Origin: Acinetobacter proteolyticus
GTDB taxonomy: Bacteria > Pseudomonadota > Gammaproteobacteria > Pseudomonadales > Moraxellaceae
Reading direction: 5' to 3'
Length of the DNA: 64,000 bases
Assembly (NCBI RefSeq): GCF_000367945.1
Contig: NZ_KB849178.1
Span: 62,001 to 126,000, forward strand
The notes under the pieces are model-generated. The model was not told where the DNA came from and did no database searches. It was given only the letters and a program-made list of their open reading frames with translations. This document shows positions 43,291 through 51,915 of this stretch, in pieces. The position numbers were made by a program, and so were the translations under genes. The stretch's first letter is position 1; each line of letters begins with the position of its first letter.

Positions 43291-44370
43291 TCATTTAAAC
43301 TCAATTTCATTATTTCTATGTAATCTATATTCATTGGGTGAAATACCCACCCAATTTCGATAGGCTTTTCTAAAATTTGAAGTATCTGAAAATCCTAAAC
43401 GTTCTGCAATTTCATCGATGCTTAAGCTTGTTGCCAAATACTCATCTGCAAGTCGGCGTCTGGTACTATCCAAAATTTCCTGATAACTGACATCAACATC
43501 GGCTAAACGACGGTACAAGGTTCGCTTAGATAGATGTAATTGTTCAGCAATCTGTTGTGCTGTTGGGAAATCACCTACCGCATCTAACAAGATCAAACGA
43601 ATCGAACGAACTAAATCAGACTCTTGTTCATGCTCCTCTGTACTCAACATCCGTTCACAAAAAGATTGACACATATCTGCGGTAATCGGATTGGCATTGG
43701 GACAGGGTTTATCTAGCCAATCGACATCGAAATGCCATTGCAGGACATCTGCATCAAACTCCACTGGGCATCGAAAAACATTTTGATATTCACTGGCATA
43801 TTCAGGTGCTGGATAAGGTAGTAATAGTTTTTTGGCCTGAAAAGGTGCTTCCAATACACACTCAATCAAGCTTTGTATGGAACTAAACCAAAACTCACAC
43901 ACCAAAGGTAATAGCTTGCCAAGTGCGATAATTTCTTGCCCTTCAAAAATTGCCGTATCATCTTGAATATAAAATGACTTTTTCAGTACAGGTGCTGCCA
44001 ACTTAATATGACGAATACCAAACTCTACTGCCTGTTGAAAATTTCGAGAACAATAAAGCGCATAACCATAAACCCCAAAGTCGGATAAACGCTGTTTTTG
44101 CCCTGCATGCATTCCAATTAAGGGATCTTTAGATAAACGCTGAATCGTTTGAAAAAGCTGTAATTTTTGATAAGGCGACACATGTGAAGCAGCACTATGC
44201 AGTGCCTCTTGAGAAATACCTGTGTCTGCTAGTAGCTCTGTCAAGCTATAGCCTTGTTGCTGCATAGCTTCAAGCAGACTGCTTAAACCCAAAACCGGTG
44301 TCCCTTGGCCTAACTGCTGTTGGTCATAACGCGCTTCAACCAGTTTTGGATGCAGATCCTGTTTACGCAT
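43291..44370 (-). CDS. AraC-family transcriptional regulator
   Basis: The 359-residue protein has an N-terminal arabinose_bd-type effector domain (about residues 25-210: LGLSSLLEAMQQQGYSLTELLADTGIS onward). A C-terminal double helix-turn-helix follows (about 255-350: IAEQLHLSKRTLYRRLADVDVSYQEILDSTRR, IAERLGFSDTSNFRKAYRNWVGISPNEYR). This subgroup (OruR/AlkR-like) often controls catabolic genes. It is divergent from the aldehyde dehydrogenase at 44502 with 131 nt between starts, so it is the likely regulator of that gene. The effector is unknown. Confidence 0.92.
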   Translation of the reverse strand: MRKQDLHPKLVEARYDQQQLGQGTPVLGLSSLLEAMQQQGYSLTELLADTGISQEALHSAASHVSPYQKLQLFQTIQRLSKDPLIGMHAGQKQRLSDFGVYGYALYCSRNFQQAVEFGIRHIKLAAPVLKKSFYIQDDTAIFEGQEIIALGKLLPLVCEFWFSSIQSLIECVLEAPFQAKKLLLPYPAPEYASEYQNVFRCPVEFDADVLQWHFDVDWLDKPCPNANPITADMCQSFCERMLSTEEHEQESDLVRSIRLILLDAVGDFPTAQQIAEQLHLSKRTLYRRLADVDVSYQEILDSTRRRLADEYLATSLSIDEIAERLGFSDTSNFRKAYRNWVGISPNEYRLHRNNEIEFK

Positions 44371-44501
44371 TTTTTCACCTCATCCTTTGAGTGATGATGC
44401 ATAATGGCACTAAATTACTTTTTGTTGTCTCAATTTAACATCGACTACAAATCTCATCAATCATAAAGTCTATACTACTAATAAGCATGAAAGGAGCAAC
44501 A

Positions 44502-45962
44502 ATGACACTTTCAACTTCACAACCTTTGGGTGATGCTGCAATCGAACATATGCTTTCGGTTTTTAATCAACAGCGTGCTGCTTTTAATGCTCAGCCCTAT
44601 CCTGATCTTGATGATCGACGTCGCAAATTATTTCAAATTAAAAAGCAAATTATCCGTTATCAAGATGTGATCGCGACTGCAATCAATAGTGACTTTAGTT
44701 CAAGATCAGTCGACGAATCGAAACTGCTTGATTTGCTCGGTTCAGTACTTGAAGCAGAACATGCGATTCGTCATGTCCGCCGTTGGATGCGACCAAGTAA
44801 ACGTAGCACTGAATTGCTATTTTTATCCAATCGCTTACGTGTGCAGTATCAACCCAAAGGTGTGGTTGGGGTCATCGTTCCTTGGAACTTTCCAGTTTAT
44901 CTGGCCTTAGGTCCTTTAATTGCAGCGATTGCAGCAGGTAATCGGGTGATGATCAAACTACCCGAAGTCACGCCTGCCACCAATGCCGTGGTACGACGGA
45001 TGCTAGCTGAAATTTTCAGTGAAGATGAGGTCGCTGTTTTTGGAGAGGAAATCCTTGATCCGGCACAATTCACCTCGCTACCCTTCAACCATATTGTATT
45101 TACCGGCTCACCTGCAATTGGTCGCGTGGTGATGCGCGCAGCCGCAGACAATCTGACCCCTGTGACTTTAGAGTTAGGCGGGAAATCGCCGGCATTGGTA
45201 AGTCGTAACTATCCTTTGGCTGATGCGGCAAAACGTGTTTTACACGGCAAGGCGACCAACTGTGGTCAAATCTGTGTCGCGCCCGATTATGCATTGGTAC
45301 CAAAAGAAAAAATCGACCAATTCGTTACAGAATGCCAAGCGAATTTCACCAGTATGTATGGCAACAATATTCGCAATAATGACAATTACACCTCGATTGT
45401 GAATGACCGTCATTTAAAACGTTTACTCGATATCTTGGATGATGCCAAAGCCAAAGGTGCTCAAATCATTGCCTGTGGTGAATATGATCGTGACAAAGAT
45501 GCACGTCGTATGCCCGTACATATTGTGCTGAATTGCACCCCAGAGATGCGAATTTTAAAAGAAGAACTATTTGGCCCAGTTTTACCTGTGGTTGCTTACG
45601 ATACAGTGGATGATGCGATTCATTATATTCAAGCAGGTGAACGACCATTAGCTTTATACCTTTTTACTCACGATGCCAATGAACGTGATTACATCTTAAA
45701 GCAAACCCATTCAGGGGGTGTAACCCTGAACGACTGGGGTTGGCATGTAGTCAACCACGATGCACCTTTCGGGGGAATCGGAAACTCAGGGATGGGTACT
45801 TATCATGGAGAAGAAGGTTTCCGTGAACTTTCCCATGCAAAAACAGTGTTTGCACGTCATCGTTTCTTCCCCACCCAGTTGTTCTATCCGCCATATGGTA
45901 CTTGGGTGCAAAAGTTGGCCTTACGTTTCTTCTTGAAACAAGGTGACCCAAATATCAAATAA
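44502..45962 (+). CDS. Aldehyde dehydrogenase, coniferyl-aldehyde-dehydrogenase type
   Basis: The 486-residue NAD(P)-dependent aldehyde dehydrogenase has the catalytic Cys in the GQICVAPDYALVP block, a general-base Glu in LELGGKSPALV, and cofactor-binding VVGVIVPWNFPVYLALGPLIAAIAAGNRVMIKLPE and FTGSPAIGRVVM. The C-terminal FFPTQLFYPPYGTWVQKLALRFFLKQ extension is hydrophobic and resembles membrane-associated CALDH/fatty-aldehyde members. I chose the ATG at 44502 because AAGGAG sits 6 nt upstream; the ATG at 44487 precedes that site. Likely substrates are aromatic or long-chain aldehydes, which fits a wax-ester-forming host. The divergent AraC gene probably regulates it. Confidence 0.9.
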   Translation: MTLSTSQPLGDAAIEHMLSVFNQQRAAFNAQPYPDLDDRRRKLFQIKKQIIRYQDVIATAINSDFSSRSVDESKLLDLLGSVLEAEHAIRHVRRWMRPSKRSTELLFLSNRLRVQYQPKGVVGVIVPWNFPVYLALGPLIAAIAAGNRVMIKLPEVTPATNAVVRRMLAEIFSEDEVAVFGEEILDPAQFTSLPFNHIVFTGSPAIGRVVMRAAADNLTPVTLELGGKSPALVSRNYPLADAAKRVLHGKATNCGQICVAPDYALVPKEKIDQFVTECQANFTSMYGNNIRNNDNYTSIVNDRHLKRLLDILDDAKAKGAQIIACGEYDRDKDARRMPVHIVLNCTPEMRILKEELFGPVLPVVAYDTVDDAIHYIQAGERPLALYLFTHDANERDYILKQTHSGGVTLNDWGWHVVNHDAPFGGIGNSGMGTYHGEEGFRELSHAKTVFARHRFFPTQLFYPPYGTWVQKLALRFFLKQGDPNIK

Positions 45963-45971
45963 GCTTCGATA

Positions 45972-46004
45972 ATAAAAAAGCCTCATCAAGAGGCTTTTTT
46001 ATTC
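45972..46004. terminator. Bidirectional terminator after the aldehyde dehydrogenase gene
   Basis: AATAAAAAAGCCTC and GAGGCTTTTTTATT form a 14-bp stem with an ATCAA loop, between convergent genes. Confidence 0.92.
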
Positions 46005-46021
46005 TGCAAATGAAAAATGAA

Positions 46022-46699
46022 TTACTTCACAATGCCATCTTGTTGGTATTTCGGTGAACGAGGTCCGTAAAGCAAACCCAAACCAGGGTTATGCTGCGTC
46101 GGGGTAAAGAGTTGCGTATTTACCACCGTGGCCAAGGGATAAGCACGATCATTTAAGCTCCCCGCAATTTGTTCAACCAATGCCCCAACCAGCGCAGTGA
46201 GTAAATCATTGTTACCACTATTGCTCGATTGCACGGCTTTCTTTTCACCCGTCCAAAGCGTCTCATTGGTTTTTAAATCGACCAGTTTTGCCTCTACACT
46301 CACCGTTGCAACACTTTGAATGACTTGATACTGAGAACCATATTCTTTAATTCGAATATAGAGTGCGGCATCAGCACCAAAGATTTCCTGCAATTTCTGT
46401 GTTGAAATGCTTTGCGCGTCATGACCATTGGTCACACCGTTCTCTTTAAACATCGAATCCACAACAGAAATTGGAAAAACATAATAACCCGCTTCAGCAA
46501 CAGGCATAACGACTGTTGGCCAATAGCTATAAGTTGCCTTTACATCAGGAGAATCATTGACAGGCGGTAATACCAAAATAGATTTTGGCATATGTTGTTT
46601 ATATGCCGTCATATCCTTATTCACTACCGGAGATGATGCACAGCCTGTAACCAGTAAGCCTGCAATCACAAGGTTTGAAACTAAAAATGCCTTGATCAT
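46022..46699 (-). CDS. DUF799 (GNA1162-family) lipoprotein
   Basis: The 225-residue protein has a lipoprotein signal (MIKAFLVSNLVIAGLLVTGC). The DUF799 domain follows: KHMPKSILVLPPVNDSPDVKATYSYWPTVVMPVAEAGYYVFP, a TQKLQEIFGADAALYIRIKEYG strand-helix, and TNETLWTGEKKA. The fold known for GNA1162 resembles the TolB N-terminal domain and other envelope-complex components. It is the third gene of a CsgG-DUF4810-DUF799 operon, its ATG overlapping the preceding stop by 4 nt. All three are predicted lipoproteins and probably form one outer-membrane-associated complex. The operon recurs in other proteobacteria, but its job is unknown. Confidence 0.88.
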   Translation of the reverse strand: MIKAFLVSNLVIAGLLVTGCASSPVVNKDMTAYKQHMPKSILVLPPVNDSPDVKATYSYWPTVVMPVAEAGYYVFPISVVDSMFKENGVTNGHDAQSISTQKLQEIFGADAALYIRIKEYGSQYQVIQSVATVSVEAKLVDLKTNETLWTGEKKAVQSSNSGNNDLLTALVGALVEQIAGSLNDRAYPLATVVNTQLFTPTQHNPGLGLLYGPRSPKYQQDGIVK

Positions 46700-47064
46700 G
46701 GCTTTGCAATTCCTCCATTGGCATTCATCTTCTGCAACAAACGATTCATCAATACCGTAGATTCAGGATAAACCTGTCGTTCCAGTTGAAAATATTCAAC
46801 GGCTTTTTGTGCATTATTCACTTGTAAAGATAACAAACCCAGATGCGCATATAACCCCGGCGGAACGCCCTGATTCTTTGCTTTGGCTTTTTCGATTTCC
46901 GCTTCTAACTTGATGATTTGTGCACTCGGTGTGGCTTTTTCTGGTTGGTTATACATCAGATAAGTCTGTTGTGTATAAGAACCCCAACTATATAAAGGTT
47001 GAGGCCCAGCAGCACAGCCAACTAATCCGATCATCATCAGACTGCTGAACAGAATTTTTTTCAT
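46696..47064 (-). CDS. DUF4810 lipoprotein
   Basis: The 122-residue lipoprotein has the signal MKKILFSSLMMIGLVGC. It starts at the ATG at 47064; the frame from 47097 adds residues that spoil the signal peptide. The mature part contains QPLYSWGSYTQQTYLMYNQPEKA and a tetratricopeptide-like helix pair (GLYAHLGLLSLQVNNAQKAVEYFQLERQVYPES), so it may act as a protein-binding adaptor. It is the middle gene of the trio, 17 nt after the CsgG-like gene and overlapping the DUF799 gene by 4 nt. No enzymatic motif is present. Confidence 0.87.
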   Translation of the reverse strand: MKKILFSSLMMIGLVGCAAGPQPLYSWGSYTQQTYLMYNQPEKATPSAQIIKLEAEIEKAKAKNQGVPPGLYAHLGLLSLQVNNAQKAVEYFQLERQVYPESTVLMNRLLQKMNANGGIAKP

Positions 47065-47081
47065 TTTACAGCGGTCCAATT

Positions 47082-47753
47082 TTATTGCGCAGTCCAACGA
47101 TTATTCTGAATATCAGTTACCAAATTGTTGACCGCTTCACGTACTGCTAAATCGAGCACCTTGCCATTCAGGGTCGAGTCATATGAGGCTGTAGAACCAA
47201 AACCAAGTACTTCACGCGCACTCAACGCATACTCACCCGCACCTTGTACGGAATGTACAATCTCTGAGGTTTTTACATCGACAATATTCAAGTTCACTTT
47301 GGCATAAGCAATTTGCTGTTTACCACGTCCCAAAATCCCGAATAATTGCTGATCTCCAACCTCTTTACGACCAAATTCAGACACATCACCAGTAATCACA
47401 TAACGTGCACCTTTAATGCTTTGAGTGCTATTGCTAAATCCCACTTCTTGTTTAAGTTCAGACAAATTATCGCGATTTAAAACCGAGAAATAACCAGTTT
47501 GCTGTAGATGCGTTTCTGAAATGGTTTTCGCCTGTCCGCCAAGACGATCTACATTATCTGAAAATATGCCTCTCATATAACTTGAGCGATTATCAAACTT
47601 ACCAATCGAAACCGGTACTTTCACCCCGTTATATTTAATCTGTTGAACTGCTGCCGTCACTTGAGGGCTTTGAATTGATTTTGATGTTTCTGTGGTTGAG
47701 CAGGCCATTAAGCCGAAAGCACTGAATACGGTAACCGCTAATAATTTTTTCAT
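47082..47753 (-). CDS. CsgG-family lipoprotein
   Basis: The 223-residue protein has the lipoprotein signal MKKLLAVTVFSAFGLMAC and a CsgG-type domain: VPVSIGKFDNRSSYMRGIF, LQQTGYFSVLNRDNLSELKQEV, ARYVITGDVSEFGRK, AKVNLNIVDVKTSEIVHSVQGAGEY, and a C-terminal LDLAVREAVNNLVTDIQNN helix. CsgG of E. coli is a curli secretion pore, but this protein is about 50 residues shorter and no csgA, csgB, csgE or csgF is nearby. It more likely forms an outer-membrane-associated complex with the DUF4810 and DUF799 lipoproteins of the same operon. The ATG at 47753 has GAG 5-6 nt upstream. Confidence 0.88.
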   Translation of the reverse strand: MKKLLAVTVFSAFGLMACSTTETSKSIQSPQVTAAVQQIKYNGVKVPVSIGKFDNRSSYMRGIFSDNVDRLGGQAKTISETHLQQTGYFSVLNRDNLSELKQEVGFSNSTQSIKGARYVITGDVSEFGRKEVGDQQLFGILGRGKQQIAYAKVNLNIVDVKTSEIVHSVQGAGEYALSAREVLGFGSTASYDSTLNGKVLDLAVREAVNNLVTDIQNNRWTAQ

Positions 47754-47899
47754 TGTCGCTCGATCGGGATAAAGATTAAAAAACGTGAAAATTATAGCTT
47801 AAAAACTGTGAACCATCTAACATTTTAAGATTCAAATCCCTTATTTAAACCATCACAAATCATTTTACAATCCAAATAATTAGATCAACTTAAGCAAGA

Positions 47900-48598
47900 T
47901 TATTCGCAAAAACGTAACCCGACACCCGCAATGGTAAAAATATACTTTGGCGTAATTGCTGAATCACCGATTTTGGTTCTAAGCTTTTTCACCAAGATAC
48001 GAAGATAATGGGTATCTTCTTCATGGCTAATGCCCCATAGCTCAGTCATGATCTGTTTTTGTGTAACAATCTTGCCGTGATGACGAATCAATAAAGCCAG
48101 CAACTGAAATTCTTTTTTGGTTAAGGTAACCTCCTCGCCTGCCAGTTTGGCTGTATGTTCGGCCACATCGACCCAAAGCTGCCCATCATCAAACACCAGA
48201 TTATGTTCAGCCTGTTGCGGCTTATTGCGGAACATCACACGAATACGTGCACAAAGTTCCTGAATGCTAAATGGCTTGGTGACATAGTCATTCGCTCCAG
48301 CATCTAATAGTTTAATTTTTTGATTTTCATCTGGACGAGCTGACAATACAATTACAGGAATATCTGACCATTGTCGCAACTCAAGCAGCACCGCCTGCCC
48401 CTCCATATCGGGTAGGCCCAGATCCAGAATTAACAAATCCGCCCCACGCGTTGCCAAGCTCTCTAATCCTTTCATGCCATTTTCAGCCACATGCACCTGA
48501 TAGCCCTGTGCACGCAAGGCAATATCCAAAAACTTTCGAATTTGGGGCTCATCATCAATAATCAGAATTGATGCTTGTGAATTGAATGATTGCGGCAT
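47900..48598 (-). CDS. kdpE: Response regulator KdpE
   Basis: The 232-residue OmpR-type regulator has the phosphoacceptor Asp59 (LLILDLGLPDMEGQ), an acidic pocket IIDDEPQ, and a winged helix (LTKKEFQLLALLIRHHGKIVTQKQIM, YLRILVKKLRTKIG, YIFTIAGVGLRF). It activates kdpABC at low potassium. It is the last gene of the operon, 10 nt after kdpD. TTTACG direct repeats upstream of kdpA resemble its binding site. Confidence 0.95.
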   Translation of the reverse strand: MPQSFNSQASILIIDDEPQIRKFLDIALRAQGYQVHVAENGMKGLESLATRGADLLILDLGLPDMEGQAVLLELRQWSDIPVIVLSARPDENQKIKLLDAGANDYVTKPFSIQELCARIRVMFRNKPQQAEHNLVFDDGQLWVDVAEHTAKLAGEEVTLTKKEFQLLALLIRHHGKIVTQKQIMTELWGISHEEDTHYLRILVKKLRTKIGDSAITPKYIFTIAGVGLRFCE

Positions 48599-48608
48599 AA
48601 CAATAGTT

Positions 48609-51257
48609 TTAATCCTGATGAAGTGGTAATCGTATTCTAATTAAGGTGCCCTGACCATATGTCCCAGCAAGTGCTTCGATGCTGCCCATATGTGCCCCAA
48701 TAATCGCTTTGACAATCGTAAGACCTAAGCCCGTTCCTGTCTTGCCCCGATCACCGCGTTGCATGGTATAAAACATATCAAAAATTTGCTCTCGTTCATC
48801 TTCAGGAATTCCAATCCCTTGATCCATAATATCAATTTGCAGGAACTGATGTTCTTGATATACCTTGACCTCAATCGGCACATCATCAGGTGAAAACTTA
48901 GCTGCATTTTCCAGCACATTAAAAATGGCCTGTTCAATCAAGGCAGGATGTACATGCAATTGCGGCAAGTCATCTGTCATTTCGACATTAATATTGACCT
49001 TCGGTTGATAGCGTTTCAGTCGCTGTGTCGCTGATCCAATTAGTTCTTCTACCCCAATCCAGTCGCGACTGAGACTCAAACCTTGGTGACCGAGTCGGGT
49101 CATATCGAGTAAGTTTTGAATATAACGATCCAACCGTTCACCTTCGACATGAATGGTGTCCAATAAGCTTTCACGATCATCCGCTGACATCTGCTCGCCA
49201 TAATATTTCAGACTATCAGCAGACCCAATCATGGCAGCCAAAGGCGAACGTAAATCATGAGAGACCGATGACAATAATGCCGAACGTAATTTTTCAGTTT
49301 CAGCGACCACACGTGAGTTTTCTAACTGTAAAGACAACTGCACCCGTGAAGTCGTTTGCGCAATATCATCGATCATCAATTCCGCTAACCGTTGCTGCTC
49401 AAAACTGATGGTTTCGGTTTTTTGATTAAATCGAAGTGCAATCACCCCATAACCTCCCACCAGATTCAATGGATTAAACCACCATTCGGATTGGGTTAAG
49501 GTATTGGTAAAGCGCCCACAAGGTTGGGCATTTTTCTGAGTCCAATTGGCCGCGATCTGATCTTTTTCATTCAACAAACTGCTATCACCTAATTCCTGCG
49601 TGCCAACTCTCAACCAAACTGTTGCATTTAACGAGCTTTCTAAATGTTGTTTGGCGATATTTAAAACCTGTTCGATATCAACACAGCTCGATAATTTCCG
49701 CTCCAACTCCTGCATTTGTAAAGACACCGAATTCGCAGCCCGTAAACTCAAGACCTGAGCACGTAATTGATTGGCTAAGCGCCCCACCAACAAGGCCGAA
49801 ACGATAAAGATAACGATGGTGATCACGCCCCGTTCAGCACTAATTCTTAAAGTAAATCGAGGTTCAATAAATAAATAGTTATAAAGCAAGAAGCAAATCA
49901 CAACACTCGAAATGGTGATCAACATCCTCGCCCGCATTGCCACCACCAGCACAGTCACCACAAAAATTAAAGCCAATTCACTATAACCAATAAAATGATC
50001 ACTCACCATTGCCGCAATTAAGCCCAATAAGACAATCAAAATACTTTCAATGAGCTCACGTGGATTAAAGGTCAAGCCTTGTTCTAACAAAGAAGAACGA
50101 GTACTGTCTATCTGTGGCTTAGCCTCATTATTTTTTGCTTTTAAGGGTTGAACAAAAGTGATCTCAAAAGGATGCTGTTTTTCTAAAAGTTGATCGGCAA
50201 TATGGTCTGAGAACAGACGTTGCCAAAGCGACTTTTTAGGACTTTTACCGAGTAAAATATTGGAGGCGCCATAATCATAGGCCGCCTGTAAAATGGTCGA
50301 CGCAATATAATTGCTATGTAACAAGTAAGTATCGGCACCCAGTTTACGTGCCAAGTTGAATGCTTTGGTCACTGCTAATGTCTGTGTTGTGGTTTTCTGG
50401 CTTTTTTGGATCGAAATCACACTCCACATTGCATTGCGTCTTTCTGCAATACGATGTGCGCGCCGTACCAGATCTTCAGAAAACTCTGAACCGTCAATCG
50501 CTAACATCACATGATTTTGAATCGGGATAATCTGCCCCTGCGCAACAAACTTCTCTCGATAATCAATTTCCACTTGCCCTGCAACAGTTTGAATCGCTAA
50601 ATCACGTAAAGCAGTTAAATGTGCAGGCTTAAAAAATCCCTGTAGCGCATGGGGTGCAACATCGGCGAAATAAATCTTGCCATGATTCATCCGCTCTAAT
50701 AACTCTGGTACAGGTAGATCCACCAAACGAATATCTTTCAAACGTTTTAACAATGCATCGGGAACCGTTTCACTCACTCGAATACCTGTGATCTGGTAAA
50801 CCACATCATTCAGACTTTCCAAATGCTGGATATTTAAGGTGCTATAGACATCAATGCCTGCATCCAACAGTTCATTGACATCTTGCCAACGATATTCATG
50901 CCGGCTGTTCGGCACATTCCGATGCGCAAGTTCATCCACCAACACAATTTCAGGCTTTAATTTGAGAATTTGATCAAGATCCATCTCTTCCAGCAGGCGA
51001 CCTTGATATTCCACAGCCTTTTTGGGAATTACATTGAGGCCTTGAATCAACCGCTCGGTATCAGATCGACCGTGGGTTTCGACCACCCCAACCATTACAT
51101 GCTGACCTTGTTGCATCAGTTCATGCGCTCGAGTCAGCATGGCATAGGTCTTGCCTACGCCTGGTGCTGCACCCAAGAAAATGGTTAATCGTCCAGATTG
51201 TTCGCGTTGACTATGAGCCAACCATGCATCTGCTTTGTTATTCCGGTCAATCTGCAT
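48609..51257 (-). CDS. kdpD: Potassium sensor histidine kinase KdpD
   Basis: The 882-residue protein has the full domain order. There is an N-terminal KdpD domain with Walker A GAAPGVGKT (29-37), DELAHRNVPNSRHEYRWQDV and a USP-like domain (MLAIDGSEFSEDLVRRAHRIAERRNA). Four closely spaced membrane helices follow (about 405-500), then a GAF-like region, the H-box SHDLRSPLAAM and an ATPase domain (NAAKFSPDD, DQGIGIPEDE, GTGLGLTIVKAIIGAHMG). It senses potassium limitation and salt stress and phosphorylates KdpE. It starts 13 nt after kdpC. Confidence 0.96.
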   Translation of the reverse strand: MQIDRNNKADAWLAHSQREQSGRLTIFLGAAPGVGKTYAMLTRAHELMQQGQHVMVGVVETHGRSDTERLIQGLNVIPKKAVEYQGRLLEEMDLDQILKLKPEIVLVDELAHRNVPNSRHEYRWQDVNELLDAGIDVYSTLNIQHLESLNDVVYQITGIRVSETVPDALLKRLKDIRLVDLPVPELLERMNHGKIYFADVAPHALQGFFKPAHLTALRDLAIQTVAGQVEIDYREKFVAQGQIIPIQNHVMLAIDGSEFSEDLVRRAHRIAERRNAMWSVISIQKSQKTTTQTLAVTKAFNLARKLGADTYLLHSNYIASTILQAAYDYGASNILLGKSPKKSLWQRLFSDHIADQLLEKQHPFEITFVQPLKAKNNEAKPQIDSTRSSLLEQGLTFNPRELIESILIVLLGLIAAMVSDHFIGYSELALIFVVTVLVVAMRARMLITISSVVICFLLYNYLFIEPRFTLRISAERGVITIVIFIVSALLVGRLANQLRAQVLSLRAANSVSLQMQELERKLSSCVDIEQVLNIAKQHLESSLNATVWLRVGTQELGDSSLLNEKDQIAANWTQKNAQPCGRFTNTLTQSEWWFNPLNLVGGYGVIALRFNQKTETISFEQQRLAELMIDDIAQTTSRVQLSLQLENSRVVAETEKLRSALLSSVSHDLRSPLAAMIGSADSLKYYGEQMSADDRESLLDTIHVEGERLDRYIQNLLDMTRLGHQGLSLSRDWIGVEELIGSATQRLKRYQPKVNINVEMTDDLPQLHVHPALIEQAIFNVLENAAKFSPDDVPIEVKVYQEHQFLQIDIMDQGIGIPEDEREQIFDMFYTMQRGDRGKTGTGLGLTIVKAIIGAHMGSIEALAGTYGQGTLIRIRLPLHQD

Positions 51258-51270
51258 AAATGAGGCTCTA

Positions 51271-51906
51271 TCAACGAGATATAGATGACAATTGATCTAA
51301 GGCTAAATTCAATTGCAGTACATTGACTCGCGCTTGCCCATATAAACCAAACTGCGCAGGCTGAATCTGTTGTTGCACTAAATCTCGCACTTGTTGCTCT
51401 GCTAAATGGCGTAGTTCGGCCACTCGCTTCACCTGTAACAATGCACTTTCAGGTGAAATATCAGGGTCAATCCCACTGCCTGATGCCGTAACCATATCGT
51501 TCGGTACCTTCTGCTCTAAAATATGATTGTCTTGAGCAAATTGCACTGTTCTTTCCTTAATTTGTTTTTGTAAATCAGGATTAGAGACCGCTAAATTACT
51601 GCCCGCCATCCCATCTACACTGTAACTTACCGCACTAGGGCGGCCATGGAAATATTGTCCACCAACAAAATTTTGCCCCACCAAACTTGAACCCACAATT
51701 CTGCCATCAAGTTCGATTAAGCTACCATTGGCCTGCTTCGGAAAAATCAACTGGGCAATCGATACACTCACAGCAGAATATAAGACACCTGCGACAAGGA
51801 GCCCCACCAAGATCAAACCAAAGCTTGGACGTAAGATCGAATGTACTGGATTGGATAATGGTAGGTCTTGTTTATTCAATTGCTCATGATTCAATAAAGT
51901 ATTCAT
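51271..51906 (-). CDS. kdpC: Potassium-transporting ATPase subunit KdpC
   Basis: The 211-residue subunit has one membrane helix (FGLILVGLLVAGVLYSAVSVSIAQLIF). A periplasmic domain carries SLIELDGRIVGSSLVGQNF, YFHGRPSAV, SGSGIDPDISPESALLQVKRVA and VNVLQLNLALD. It stabilises the KdpAB complex and raises K+ affinity. Its N-terminus is about 20 residues longer than in E. coli. It lies 9 nt after kdpB. Confidence 0.95.
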   Translation of the reverse strand: MNTLLNHEQLNKQDLPLSNPVHSILRPSFGLILVGLLVAGVLYSAVSVSIAQLIFPKQANGSLIELDGRIVGSSLVGQNFVGGQYFHGRPSAVSYSVDGMAGSNLAVSNPDLQKQIKERTVQFAQDNHILEQKVPNDMVTASGSGIDPDISPESALLQVKRVAELRHLAEQQVRDLVQQQIQPAQFGLYGQARVNVLQLNLALDQLSSISR

Positions 51907-51915
51907 CTCTCACTC

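Noticed and set aside
47082..47753. CsgG-like gene as part of a curli system
   Set aside because: The protein is shorter than curli CsgG, and csgA, csgB, csgE and csgF are absent nearby; DUF4810/DUF799 partners point to a different complex.
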